Positions 50,169 through 58,508 of a DNA stretch of 64,000 nucleotides are shown piece by piece (positions within the stretch are counted from its first letter, which is position 1; each line of letters begins with the position of its first letter). The stretch is from Streptomyces sp. P3. Its GTDB lineage: Bacteria; Actinomycetota; Actinomycetes; Streptomycetales; Streptomycetaceae. The translations under genes were made by a program, and so were the position numbers. The DNA lies in contig NZ_CP028369.1 of the NCBI RefSeq assembly GCF_003032475.1, positions 7,502,001 through 7,566,000 of the forward strand, in the 5' to 3' direction. The notes below the pieces were generated by a model, which saw only the letters and a program-made list of their open reading frames with translations, was not told the DNA's origin and searched no databases.

Positions 50169-50606
50169 TCAGACGAGTCCGGTCAGACCCCTGATCGCCG
50201 ACTGGGCCCACTCCTGCGCTCCCACCGCCGTTCCCGCGGCCAGACCGGTCGCCACGGGGGCCAGGGCCCCCTTGAGCGTGGTGACCGCACGGCGGACGCG
50301 GCCGGGCTCGGGGGAGCCGGAGCCGGTGATCTCCGCGATGACCTCCTCGGCCGCCGACGCTGCGTCCGCGCGGTCGCGGTCGTCGAGGCCCGCCCCGGGC
50401 AGCTGCTGGAGCAGCTCGGTCACCAGCGCCGCGAGCGCCTCGTAACCGGGTGCGACCGAGCCGTCGTTGATCTGCTGGTTCTGGGTGACCGTCCCGTTGT
50501 TCCAGGCCAACTGGAGGTTCGAGGCACCCTGGTTGAACACCGGGCCGTCGTAGTGGTTCACCTGCTGCGGGTCGTTCGCACCGTTCGCTGCGTTCGGGTC
50601 GTTCAC
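50169..50606 (-). CDS. small helical protein with RHIM-like motif
   Basis: The 145-residue protein has two parts. Residues 13-42 contain QQVNHYDGPVFNQ followed by LQLAWNNGTVTQNQQ, where the Q-L-A-W-N-N core resembles the RHIM consensus (hydrophobic-Q-hydrophobic-G-x-x-N). Residues 48-145 are helical: ALAALVTELLQQL, then DRADAASAAEEVIAEI and RRAVTTLKGALAPVA, the style seen in bacterial conflict proteins. GTG 50606 has GGAG eight bases upstream. An ATG at 50729 in frame would add 41 Pro/His-rich residues and overlap the beta-helix gene by 38 bases. The same motif ends the upstream beta-helix protein, so the pair probably interacts through it. Confidence 0.7.
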   Translation of the reverse strand: MNDPNAANGANDPQQVNHYDGPVFNQGASNLQLAWNNGTVTQNQQINDGSVAPGYEALAALVTELLQQLPGAGLDDRDRADAASAAEEVIAEITGSGSPEPGRVRRAVTTLKGALAPVATGLAAGTAVGAQEWAQSAIRGLTGLV

Positions 50607-50646
50607 CGGCTGGCTCCGTCCGGGTGGGTGGGGTCGGTTTGTGCGG

Positions 50647-50682
50647 TGGGCGGGGTGGGCGGGGTGGGAGGGGTGGGAGGGG
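50647..50682 (+). repeat. G-tract repeat, potential G-quadruplex
   Basis: GGGCGGGG, GGGCGGGG, GGGAGGGG and GGGAGGGG occur consecutively, separated by single T. This gives eight runs of three or more G on the plus strand between the two RHIM-like-motif genes. Confidence 0.7.
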
Positions 50683-50691
50683 TCGGACGCG

Positions 50692-52467
50692 TCAGGGTCG
50701 ATCGGCGGGGTCGCCGCGGCCGGCGTCATCGGTCCGCGCGGTCTGCCCGGTCCGTTCGCTCCGGTCGTCCGGTCTGCTCTGATGTGTCTGCTGCTGGACG
50801 ACGTTGGTGTTGCCCCACGCCAACTGGGCGCTGTGCACGGCCTCCACGAACACGGGGCCGTGGTAGTTGTTCACGATCGTCGGCGGCGGGGCGGGCTCGG
50901 TGATCTCCTTGACCGGCAGCGTCGTCCGCAACGAGACCAGCTGGACCCGCCCGTTGTGCTGCACCGCCGTTCCCGACGTGCCGGTGACGGAGCAGTCCAC
51001 CAGTCGGCCGCCGCACTCCCCGTCGCAGCGCAGGCCCGTGGCCGCGCAGTCCTCGAAGCTGCCGCCGGTGACGTCCAGATACGCGGAGCCCGTCCCGCAC
51101 AGGCCGTACGACTGCGCACCCGTCACCGTGAGGTTGCGGGCCACGAGCCGTGCCGTCCCGAACGCCAGGGCCCCACCGGTCTCCACCCCGGTGACGGTGC
51201 AGTCGTGCAGGTGCAGTTGGGCCTCCTCGCCCGCGCCGAAGCCCAGCAGCCCGCGTTCGGCCGTGGCCCCCCTGAGCGTCACCCGGGACTGGCCGACGGC
51301 GGCCACGGCGATCATGTCGAAGTCACCGAAGGACACGCCGGTGAGCTCCGCCGTGGTGCCGCCGTTGCCCTTGGCGTCCAGACCGAACGGGCAGCGCTCG
51401 ACGCGGACGTCCTCGAACACGGCCTTGCTCTCGTCCCAGACCCGCAGCCCGACGCCGGTCAGGTCGCGCACCTGGCAGCCGGTGAACCTGCCTCTGGCGC
51501 GATCCGTGACGGCGATGCCCACATTGCCCCCCGAGACGCGGCAGCCGTCGACCCGCGGAGCACCGCCCCGCGTCGACAGCACCGCGACGTTGCCCGCGTC
51601 GACGACCTCGCAGTCCTCGAAGGCGCCAAGGCCCGCGTCCTGGACGTGGATGCCCGTGTCACGGCAGCCGGTGAACACACAGCCCCGCACCTGAGGGTCG
51701 GCGCCGCTCGCCACCACGATCCCGTTCTCGGCATCGAGCACCCGGGTGCCACGGACGGCGCCCCGGGACCGCTCGACGAACTCGAGCGCCGCCGCGTGCA
51801 CCCCCTCGATCCGGCAGTCCTCGACGGTCAACTCCGCCTGCGCGTCGGCGATCACCGCCGTCCGCTCGGTGCCGGTGATCTCGCATCCGGTGAGGTGCGC
51901 CCAGGCGTCGCTGACGCGCACGCCGTGGATGGCGGCGCCGTCGACACGGCTGTCGCGGACCGTGACCCGGGCGCTCTCGATCACGGCGATCGCGTTGTCG
52001 GCCGCACCGGCGAACCGGCACCGCTCGACGACTCCGGTGCTGCCGGCGAAGACGGTCCGGCCGAACCGGAATCCGCTGTCCGTCAGGGTCGCGCAGGTGC
52101 CCGTCGGCACATGCACGCACACCCCGTGGTGTGCCCGCACCTCGACCCGGTCGAGGGTGAGGAATCCGGCCCGGCAGTGGACGACTCCGGCGTCGGCGTC
52201 GCGGCCGGTGAGCACGAGGCCGCGGACCACGACCGAGCCGAGGGTGGTGAGCACGGTGCCCCGCGGCCGGCCCAGTACCACGGAGCCGGGTTCGCCGGCC
52301 GCCACCAGCTCGACCTCGCCGTGGACCGTGAGCTGCTCCTCGTACCGGCCGGGCGCGATCTCGATGCGCGCGGCGCGTCCGCGTGCGGCCGCGGCCCGCA
52401 GCGCGGACTGGATGTCGGGATGCGTGCCGCGGCCTCCGCGCGCGGAGACGACGTACTTCCTGACCAT
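50692..52467 (-). CDS. right-handed parallel beta-helix protein with C-terminal RHIM-like motif
   Basis: The 591-residue protein consists largely of short pectate-lyase-like rungs. The first region, HPDIQSALRAAAARG then IEIAPGRYEEQLTVHGEVEL, is the usual cap. About 20 rungs follow with patterns such as VTVRDSRVDGAAIHGVRV, AFEDCEVVDAGNVAVLS and GRLVDCSVTGTSGTAV up to about residue 510. After a Pro-rich linker, residues 530-560 read TIVNNYHGPVFVEAVHSAQ then LAWGNTNVVQQQT, matching the segment in the small protein downstream. A disordered Arg/Asp tail ends it. Similar beta-helices in Streptomyces are sometimes fused to AAA ATPases, but here the RHIM-like motif takes that place. No signal peptide is present. 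Confidence 0.8.
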   Translation of the reverse strand: MVRKYVVSARGGRGTHPDIQSALRAAAARGRAARIEIAPGRYEEQLTVHGEVELVAAGEPGSVVLGRPRGTVLTTLGSVVVRGLVLTGRDADAGVVHCRAGFLTLDRVEVRAHHGVCVHVPTGTCATLTDSGFRFGRTVFAGSTGVVERCRFAGAADNAIAVIESARVTVRDSRVDGAAIHGVRVSDAWAHLTGCEITGTERTAVIADAQAELTVEDCRIEGVHAAALEFVERSRGAVRGTRVLDAENGIVVASGADPQVRGCVFTGCRDTGIHVQDAGLGAFEDCEVVDAGNVAVLSTRGGAPRVDGCRVSGGNVGIAVTDRARGRFTGCQVRDLTGVGLRVWDESKAVFEDVRVERCPFGLDAKGNGGTTAELTGVSFGDFDMIAVAAVGQSRVTLRGATAERGLLGFGAGEEAQLHLHDCTVTGVETGGALAFGTARLVARNLTVTGAQSYGLCGTGSAYLDVTGGSFEDCAATGLRCDGECGGRLVDCSVTGTSGTAVQHNGRVQLVSLRTTLPVKEITEPAPPPTIVNNYHGPVFVEAVHSAQLAWGNTNVVQQQTHQSRPDDRSERTGQTARTDDAGRGDPADRP

Positions 52468-52669
52468 GCCCGCCTCCCCCGAAGCGCCTGCGCGTGCACC
52501 AGCGTCGACCGTCCATACAGCACCGTTGACCGACCGTCACCGATGCTACCCGAGCGGGGCTGCCGTGCCGGGTGCGTGACGAGGGGCCTTCACAGAACCT
52601 GTCGCCGGGTCCCGGTCCGCGACCGGACCGGGCGGGGCTCCGGCGGGACCGACGGGGCGGCGGCCGGGT

Positions 52670-53533
52670 TCAGACGCCGTCGCGGGCGTCCCGCAGGATC
52701 TGCTTGGTGTGCTCCGCGGACGCGGCGTGCGTCGTCATGTGGTCGAGGACCTCCAGATGGGCGGAGACCTCCTTGCGGTCGTCGAGGTAGAGCGCGCCGG
52801 TCAGATACTCGGTGACGACCATGTCGGGCAGCTCGGGCTCGCCGAAACGGAACAGCGAGAACGGCGCGGACGTCCCGGGATGCGGGCCCGCCGCGAACTC
52901 GCAGACCTGCAGAGTGATCCGGTCCCGCTCGGCGAACTCCACCAGCTTGTCCAGCTGTTCGGCCATCACGGCGGCGTCGACGCTGACCGGCCGGCGCAGC
53001 ACCGTCTCGTCCATCACCACCCACAGGCGGGGCGGTTCGGCGCTCTCCAGCAGTCGCTGGCGCGCCATGCGCAGAGCCACGTGCCGTTCGAGGGAGTCCG
53101 GCCGTGTGCGCCCGACGGTCCCCGCCTCCAGCACCGCCGACGCGTAGGCCCGCGTCTGCAGCAGGCCGGGCACGAAGTGCGGCTCGTAGGAGCGGATCAG
53201 CCGTGCCGCGCCCTCCAGGCTCACATACAGGCTGAACCACTCCGGCAGGACGTCGTGGAAGCGCTGCCACCAGCCGGGCCGGTTCGCCTCCTCGGTGAGC
53301 GAGACGAACGCCCCCGCCTCGTCCCGGGGGACGCCGTACGCCTCCAGGAGGACCTGCACGTACGGCACCTTCAGCGCGACGTCGGCCGTCTCCATGCGCC
53401 GTACCGTGGCCGGCGCGACGCGCAGGGCACGGGCGGCCTCGTCGCGGCTGAGGCCGGCCGCCTCGCGCAGTTCCTGCAGCCGTCTGCCGAGTACCACCTG
53501 GCCCACCGTGGGCGCGGGCCGTCGCTCACTCAC
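52670..53533 (-). CDS. XRE-family regulator with DUF5753 (Scr1-like)
   Basis: The 287-residue protein has an N-terminal helix-turn-helix (about residues 10-65: LGRRLQELREAAGLSRDEAARALRVAPATVRRMETAD). A DUF5753 region follows (about 90-280: SYEPHFVPGLLQTRAYASAVL, LWVVMDETVLRRPV, VEFAERDRITLQVCEF, MVVTEYLTGALYLDD). This architecture is very common in Streptomyces and often paired with a DUF397 gene, which is absent next to it here. GTG 53533 has GGGAGA six bases upstream. It lies 202 bases upstream of the beta-helix gene on the same strand, so a regulatory link is possible but unproven. Confidence 0.9.
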   Translation of the reverse strand: MSERRPAPTVGQVVLGRRLQELREAAGLSRDEAARALRVAPATVRRMETADVALKVPYVQVLLEAYGVPRDEAGAFVSLTEEANRPGWWQRFHDVLPEWFSLYVSLEGAARLIRSYEPHFVPGLLQTRAYASAVLEAGTVGRTRPDSLERHVALRMARQRLLESAEPPRLWVVMDETVLRRPVSVDAAVMAEQLDKLVEFAERDRITLQVCEFAAGPHPGTSAPFSLFRFGEPELPDMVVTEYLTGALYLDDRKEVSAHLEVLDHMTTHAASAEHTKQILRDARDGV

Positions 53534-53647
53534 CCCACGTCTCCCCTGCGTGTCGAGGCACGCGGGCCAGTGTGCCACGTCCCGGCCCCGATCTCACGGA
53601 TAGCGGAGTGGGGCATTCAACCGCATGACACGGCGGCCGACCGGGTG

Positions 53648-54496
53648 TCAGTCCGATGCGCCGTGCAGGTACTTGGCCGTCGCCGGGTCGGCGGGCAGGA
53701 ACGTCTCGACGGCGAGTTCGGCGACCGTCACGTCCATGGGGGTGTTGAAGGTGGCCACCGACGAGATGAAGGAGAGGATCCGCCCCTCGTGCTCGATCCG
53801 CATCGGCAGCGCGAAGTACGGCACGGGCTCGCCCGGCTCGTCGGCCGACTCGTGGTGCGCGACCGGATAGGCGGCCACCTCCTCGTACAGCTCCCGCAGC
53901 GGCTTCGAGCGGTACAGGGCGATCTGGCGCTCCATCTGCGCGAGCAGGTGACCGCGCCATTCGCGCAGATTGCGGATGCGCGGGGCGAGGCCCTGAGGGT
54001 GGAGGGTGAGGCGCATCGCGTTCAGCGGCGGCGCCAGCAGGGACTCCGGGACGCCCTCCAGCAGCATCGTGATGCCCCGGTTGGCCGCGACCACGTCGTA
54101 GCGGGCGTCCATGACCAGCGCCGGGTACGGCTCGTAGCCCTGGAGCAGCCGCTCCAGGCCCGAGCGCAGCGCGTCCAGCGCCGGGTCGTCCAGCGGGGTC
54201 TGCGGGAAACGCGGCGCGTAACCGGCGGCCAGGAGCAGGGCGTTGCGCTCACGCACGGGCACGTCGAGCTGTTCGGCGAGCCGCAGCACCATGTCCTCGC
54301 TCGGCCGGGAACGACCCGTCTCGACGAAGCTGACGTGCCGGGCCGAGGAGTCGGCGCGCAGCGCCAGCTCCAGCTGACTCATCCGCCGCCGTTCCCGCCA
54401 GGCCCGCAGCAGCGGGCCCACACCCTGACCACCGGGATCGACGGAGCCGGCGGGATCGGAGGGGGCGGCTTCCGTACCGGTCGCGACAACAGTCAT
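53648..54496 (-). CDS. MmyB-type XRE regulator
   Basis: The 282-residue protein has an N-terminal XRE helix-turn-helix (about residues 28-80: LLRAWRERRRMSQLELALRADSSARHVSFVETGRSRPSEDMV). An MmyB-like ligand-binding domain follows (about 100-275: YEPYPALVMDARYDVVAANRG, ESLLAPPLNAMRLTLHPQG, HHESADEPGEPVPYFALPMRI). This PAS-like domain binds fatty acids or similar ligands in relatives. ATG 54496 was chosen; GTG 54502 is possible. TACGGT about seven bases upstream suggests a leaderless start. It is divergent from the pterin dehydratase gene. Confidence 0.9.
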   Translation of the reverse strand: MTVVATGTEAAPSDPAGSVDPGGQGVGPLLRAWRERRRMSQLELALRADSSARHVSFVETGRSRPSEDMVLRLAEQLDVPVRERNALLLAAGYAPRFPQTPLDDPALDALRSGLERLLQGYEPYPALVMDARYDVVAANRGITMLLEGVPESLLAPPLNAMRLTLHPQGLAPRIRNLREWRGHLLAQMERQIALYRSKPLRELYEEVAAYPVAHHESADEPGEPVPYFALPMRIEHEGRILSFISSVATFNTPMDVTVAELAVETFLPADPATAKYLHGASD

Positions 54497-54724
54497 GCCC
54501 ACGACCGTAGTTCATCCACCGGGAGGGGGCGCGCCCCGGCCGGTACGCGCTCGGCAGCCCCGGCAGGTGCCCGACGGCGCCCGGTGAGGGTGTGCGGGCA
54601 GCTCGGGGGCGACGTCGGCGCCCCGGATCGTCGTGTTCGACCGGGCAGCCAGGCTGACCAGGGCCGTCCCGGGATTCCTGTGGCACGCTGGACGGGTACG
54701 CGACGCCCACGAAGGGAACCGGTC

Positions 54725-55027
54725 ATGGCCGAACCGCTGTCGCAGAGCGAGATCGAGGCGCGTCTGGGCGAGCTGCCCGGCTGGTCCCTGGACGGCGGCC
54801 GCCTCACCCGCGCCTACCGGCTCGGCTCGCACTTCGCCGCGACCTCCCTGGTCATCCATGTCGCACAGATCCAGGAAGAGCTCGACCACCACTCCGAGCT
54901 CACCCTCGGCTACAACACCGTGTCGCTGAGCGTGCACACCCACAGCGCGGGTGGCGCCGTCACCGGTCTGGACGTCGAGCTCGCCCGCCGTGTGGAGGCC
55001 GTGGCCCCCGCGCACGGGGCGCACTGA
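54725..55027 (+). CDS. pterin-4a-carbinolamine dehydratase (PCD/DCoH)
   Basis: The 100-residue protein catalyses dehydration of 4a-hydroxytetrahydropterin, recycling the cofactor of aromatic hydroxylases. The conserved pattern EELDHHSELTLGYNTVSLSV followed by HTHSAGGAVTGLD gives the three active-site histidines and the late aspartate. The N-terminal LSQSEIEARLGELPGWSLDG is standard. GAAGGGAA precedes the ATG. The methyltransferase gene starts 29 bases later on the same strand, so co-transcription is likely. Confidence 0.9.
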   Translation: MAEPLSQSEIEARLGELPGWSLDGGRLTRAYRLGSHFAATSLVIHVAQIQEELDHHSELTLGYNTVSLSVHTHSAGGAVTGLDVELARRVEAVAPAHGAH

Positions 55028-55056
55028 CCCGCGCGGCCGGCGAGGGGGGACGGGCG

Positions 55057-55845
55057 GTGCTGGACTACGACGAGGAAGCCGAACGCTACGACACCCTGCG
55101 CGGCGGCGAGCCCCGGGCCGCCGCGGCGGCGGACGGCGTCCTCGCCCTGGTGCCGGGCGGCGCGCGCAGCCTGCTGGACGTCGCGTGCGGCACCGGCATC
55201 GTCACCCGGCGGCTCGCCGACGCACGGCCCGGCCTGCGCGTGACGGGCGTGGACCGGGCCCCGGCCATGGCCGGCCACGCCGCCGCGCGGCTGCCCGACG
55301 CGGTGGTCCTCGCCGACGCCCGCCGGCTCCCCTTCGGCACGGGACGGTTCGACGCCGTCAGCAGTGTCTGGCTGCTGCACCTCGTGGAGGACCCGGGCCA
55401 CGCGCGGCGGATCGTCGCCGAGTGCGCCCGGGTGCTGCGTCCGGGCGGGGTCTACGTGACCACGGTCGACAAGGGCGCGTCGCACAACGTGGGCAGCGAC
55501 ATCGATGTCGTGCTGGCCTCGCGTCCGCGCCGGCCGGCCTCGGACGCCGCCGCACTCGTGGAGTCGTACGCCTTCGAGGCCGGCCTGGTCCCCGCGGGGC
55601 GGGCCGGCTTCCCGGGCCGGGGGCAGGGCCGCAGCCCGCGCCGGGCCCTCTCCGACCTGCGACGCGGCTGGTTCGTCACCCTGCCGCCCGGACATCCGCT
55701 GGCCGACGGTTTCGCCGCCCGCCTCGCTGCCCTCCCCGACCAGGACCGGCCTCGCCCTGATCCCGTGTTCGCGCTGAGAGCGTTCCGGAAGCCGCTTCCC
55801 GGCCAGTTGCCGAAGGGGCGTCACCCAGGCCCACGGGACACCTGA
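55057..55845 (+). CDS. class I SAM-dependent methyltransferase
   Basis: The 262-residue protein has LLDVACGTGIVTRRLA as motif I (near residue 40), VTGVDRAPAMAGHAAARL, VVLADARRLPFGTGRFDAV and VWLLHLVEDPGHARRIVAECARVLRPGGVYVTTVD. It resembles the UbiE/COQ5 or Methyltransf_11 group, acting on a small molecule. The GTG start follows GGGGGGA. It sits downstream of the pterin dehydratase gene; no common pathway is evident. Confidence 0.87.
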   Translation: MLDYDEEAERYDTLRGGEPRAAAAADGVLALVPGGARSLLDVACGTGIVTRRLADARPGLRVTGVDRAPAMAGHAAARLPDAVVLADARRLPFGTGRFDAVSSVWLLHLVEDPGHARRIVAECARVLRPGGVYVTTVDKGASHNVGSDIDVVLASRPRRPASDAAALVESYAFEAGLVPAGRAGFPGRGQGRSPRRALSDLRRGWFVTLPPGHPLADGFAARLAALPDQDRPRPDPVFALRAFRKPLPGQLPKGRHPGPRDT

Positions 55846-55929
55846 ACCCGGCCGCACCCGGCAACCTGGTTGTCCGCGGCGGCGACTGAGAGAACGGAAC
55901 TCGTCCGTCCCTCTCGGGAGGTACGTCTC

Positions 55930-57906
55930 GTGCAGCAGCCGCACCCGCACCCCCATCCCGCTCGGCAGTCGCGACCACCGAGGACGGAGCAGCCGTCGCC
56001 GTCGCGTCCACGCGGGCCGCGCAGACGAAGGACCGTCCTCACCGCGCTCGCCTGTGCCGCCGTCCTGGTGGGCGCCGGACCGACCGCCCCCGGCACCGGC
56101 GCGTCCCCCGCACTCGAGCTCACGCGCGGGGGAGTGGCTTCGCCGGCCGCCGCCGCCCGCCAGGTCGAGGCCCTCGACCGGGGCGTCGTGAGCGTGCACA
56201 CCGACAGCGGCAACCTGATCAGCTGGCGCTGGCTCGGAACCGATTCCGACACCGTTTCCTTCAATGTGTACCGGGCCGGCACGAAGGTGAACCCGACGCC
56301 GGTCACCGGCTCCACGAACTACTTTCACTCCGGCGCCCCGGCGCAGGCCGACTACACCGTGCGCGCGATCGTGGGCGGCGTCGAACAGGCCGACTCCGTC
56401 CACGCGCTGCAGTTGCGCACCGGCTACAAGGACGTCCCGCTCACGCCGCCGACCGGCGGCACCACCCCCGACGGCGTGGCCTACACCTACGAGGCCAACG
56501 ACGCCTCCGTCGGCGACCTGGACGGCGACGGCGCACTGGACATCGTCCTGAAGTGGCAGCCGACGAACGCGAAGGACAACTCCCAGTCGGGCTATACCGG
56601 AAACACGTTCCTCGACGGTCTCACACTCGACGGGACCCGGCTGTGGCGGATCGACCTGGGCCGCAACATCCGTTCCGGGGCTCACTACACGCAGTTCCAG
56701 GTCTACGACTACGACGGCGACGGCCTGGCGGAGGTCGCCGTGAAGACCGCCGACGGCACCGTGGACGGCGGCGGCGCGGTGATCGGCAGCTCCTCCGCCG
56801 ATCACCGCAACTCCAGCGGGTACGTGCTGTCCGGACCCGAGTACCTGACCATGTTCAACGGCCGCACCGGCCGGGCGATGCAGTCCGTCGACTACGTCCC
56901 GGCCCGCGGCTCGGTGTCGTCCTGGGGCGACTCGTACGGAAACCGCGTCGACCGTTTCCTCGCCGGAACCGCTTACCTGGACGGTTCCCGCCCGTCGCTG
57001 ATCATGGCACGCGGTTACTACACACGTACCGTGATCGCGGCCTGGGACTGGCGCGGCGGCGCCTTCACCCGACGCTGGACCTTCGACACCAACTCGTCGT
57101 CCAACACCGGTAAGGGCTACGACGGACAGGGCTCCCACAGCCTCTCCGTCGGGGACGTCGACGGCGACGGCAGGGACGAGATCGTCTACGGCGCGATGGC
57201 GGTCGACGACAACGGCAGTGGTCTGTGGACGACGAGGACCGGGCACGGCGACGCCCAGCACCTCGGCGACCTCGACCCCTCGCACGCGGGCCTGGAGTAC
57301 TTCAAGGTCTCGGAGTCCGCGGGTCAGCCCGCCGAGCTGTACATCGACCCGGCGAAGGGCACCGTGAACTGGAAGCTGGCGGCCTGCTGCGACAACGGCC
57401 GCGGAGTCGCCGGCGACATCTGGGCGGGCAACGCCGGCGCCGAGGTCTGGTCGGCCTCCGACGGCTCGATCCGCGACGAAGGGGGCGCGACCAAGGGCCG
57501 GGAGCCGTCCTCCGTCAACTTCCTCTCCTGGTGGGACGGCGATCCCGTGCGCGAACTCCTCGACGGCACCCACATCGACAAGTACGGGCCCGCCTCGGAC
57601 ACCCGGCTGCTGACCGGCTCCGGCGTCCACTCCAACAACAGCACCAAGGCGACCCCGTCGCTGTCGGGGGACATCCTCGGCGACTGGCGCGAGGAGGTCG
57701 TCTGGCCGACCGGCGACAACCGCGCCCTGCGCATCTACTCCACGCCGTACGAGACCAGCACGCGGATCACGACCCTGCTGCACGACACGATGTACCGCAC
57801 CGGTCTGGCCTGGCAGAACACCGCCTACAACCAGCCGCCGCACCCGAGCTTCTTCCTCGGCGACGGGATGGCCACGGCACCCAGGCCGACGGTGTACACC
57901 CCCTGA
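55930..57906 (+). CDS. secreted rhamnogalacturonan lyase (PL11)
   Basis: The 658-residue exported enzyme cleaves the rhamnogalacturonan-I backbone of pectin by beta-elimination. A long basic N-region ending RRRRTVLTALACAAVLVGAG suggests a Tat-like or Sec signal of about 60 residues. The PL11 domain has VEALDRGVVSVHTDSGNLISWRWLG (near residue 80) and then an eight-bladed calcium-rich propeller with repeated GDLDGDGALDIVLKW, YDYDGDGLAEVAVKTADG and GDVDGDGRDEIVYG. LSGDILGDWREEVVW and PYETSTRITTLLHDTMYRTGLAWQN form the typical end. GGGAGG precedes GTG 55930. No carbohydrate-binding module follows. Confidence 0.92.
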   Translation: MQQPHPHPHPARQSRPPRTEQPSPSRPRGPRRRRTVLTALACAAVLVGAGPTAPGTGASPALELTRGGVASPAAAARQVEALDRGVVSVHTDSGNLISWRWLGTDSDTVSFNVYRAGTKVNPTPVTGSTNYFHSGAPAQADYTVRAIVGGVEQADSVHALQLRTGYKDVPLTPPTGGTTPDGVAYTYEANDASVGDLDGDGALDIVLKWQPTNAKDNSQSGYTGNTFLDGLTLDGTRLWRIDLGRNIRSGAHYTQFQVYDYDGDGLAEVAVKTADGTVDGGGAVIGSSSADHRNSSGYVLSGPEYLTMFNGRTGRAMQSVDYVPARGSVSSWGDSYGNRVDRFLAGTAYLDGSRPSLIMARGYYTRTVIAAWDWRGGAFTRRWTFDTNSSSNTGKGYDGQGSHSLSVGDVDGDGRDEIVYGAMAVDDNGSGLWTTRTGHGDAQHLGDLDPSHAGLEYFKVSESAGQPAELYIDPAKGTVNWKLAACCDNGRGVAGDIWAGNAGAEVWSASDGSIRDEGGATKGREPSSVNFLSWWDGDPVRELLDGTHIDKYGPASDTRLLTGSGVHSNNSTKATPSLSGDILGDWREEVVWPTGDNRALRIYSTPYETSTRITTLLHDTMYRTGLAWQNTAYNQPPHPSFFLGDGMATAPRPTVYTP

Positions 57907-57913
57907 AACGGGC

Positions 57914-57951
57914 ACGGGTGCGCGTCCCCCTCGACGGGGGCGCGCACCCGT
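57914..57951. terminator. strong bidirectional hairpin after the PL11 gene
   Basis: ACGGGTGCGCG-T-CCCCC at 57914-57930 pairs with GGGGGCGCGCACCCGT at 57936-57951 with one bulge and a five-base loop. It lies between convergent PL11 and SnoaL-like stops. Confidence 0.75.
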
Positions 57952-57983
57952 TCACGGCAAGTGCGCTCGCCAGGGTGGATCGG

Positions 57984-58388
57984 TCAGTCGGCGAGGACGC
58001 CCGTGTTCTGGCAGGCGATCAGCAGCCAGCGGCCGTCGTCCTGCCGGGCCATCACGTACAGCGGGGCGCCCTCGCTCTGGTCGTCCGAGCCCAGGTAGCG
58101 CTGACGAACCTTCACCGCCGCGACGTCGGGGCGGATGAAGAGCACATGGACCACCTCGTAGCTGACCTCGCCGTCCCAGGTGGCCGCGGGGAGCACCTTG
58201 CGGGTGAACTCCGAGATCGCGTCGAGACCGATGAGCACCTTGCCGTGGGCCGTCGTCCAGATCGCGTCGGGGTGGAAGAGAGAAAGGAACTCGTCCGGGT
58301 CCTTGTGCTGCTGGGAGCGCTCGACGGTGGCGACGACCTGCTTGACGGCCTCGATGTCTGCGGCGTGCGCCGTGGATTCCGCGTTCAT
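57984..58388 (-). CDS. SnoaL-like/SgcJ-EcaC-family protein
   Basis: The 134-residue protein has the NTF2-like fold: DIEAVKQVVATVERSQQHKDPDEFLSLFHPDAIWTT then GKVLIGLDAISEFTRKVL and YEVVHVLFIRPDVAAVKVRQRYLG. SgcJ/EcaC relatives are found in secondary metabolism or as small hydrolases or isomerases; the specific reaction is unknown. ATG 58388 is preferred over the in-frame ATG 58397; neither has a good ribosome binding site. It lies between the two plant-wall enzyme genes but is not obviously related to them. Confidence 0.8.
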   Translation of the reverse strand: MNAESTAHAADIEAVKQVVATVERSQQHKDPDEFLSLFHPDAIWTTAHGKVLIGLDAISEFTRKVLPAATWDGEVSYEVVHVLFIRPDVAAVKVRQRYLGSDDQSEGAPLYVMARQDDGRWLLIACQNTGVLAD

Positions 58389-58467
58389 GGGGAGCATGGT
58401 CGGCCGCGAGCGTGGCGAAGATCAAGGCAGTGATCGGCCAAAGGGATCGCCTGCCCGAAGCCCGGCG

Positions 58468-58499
58468 GAGGGCGCGTGCCCGGTGCGGCACGCGCCCTC
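58468..58499 (-). terminator. strong hairpin after the GH74 gene
   Basis: GAGGGCGCGTGCC at 58468-58480 pairs perfectly with GGCACGCGCCCTC at 58487-58499, a 13-pair stem with a six-base loop. It lies ten bases downstream of the GH74 stop. Confidence 0.8.
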
Positions 58500-58508
58500 G
58501 ACGGACCG

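Noticed and set aside
58312..58325. TGGGAGCGCTCGAC as a CebR operator
   Set aside because: It matches 11 of 14 positions but lies inside the SnoaL-like coding sequence, away from any glycosidase promoter.
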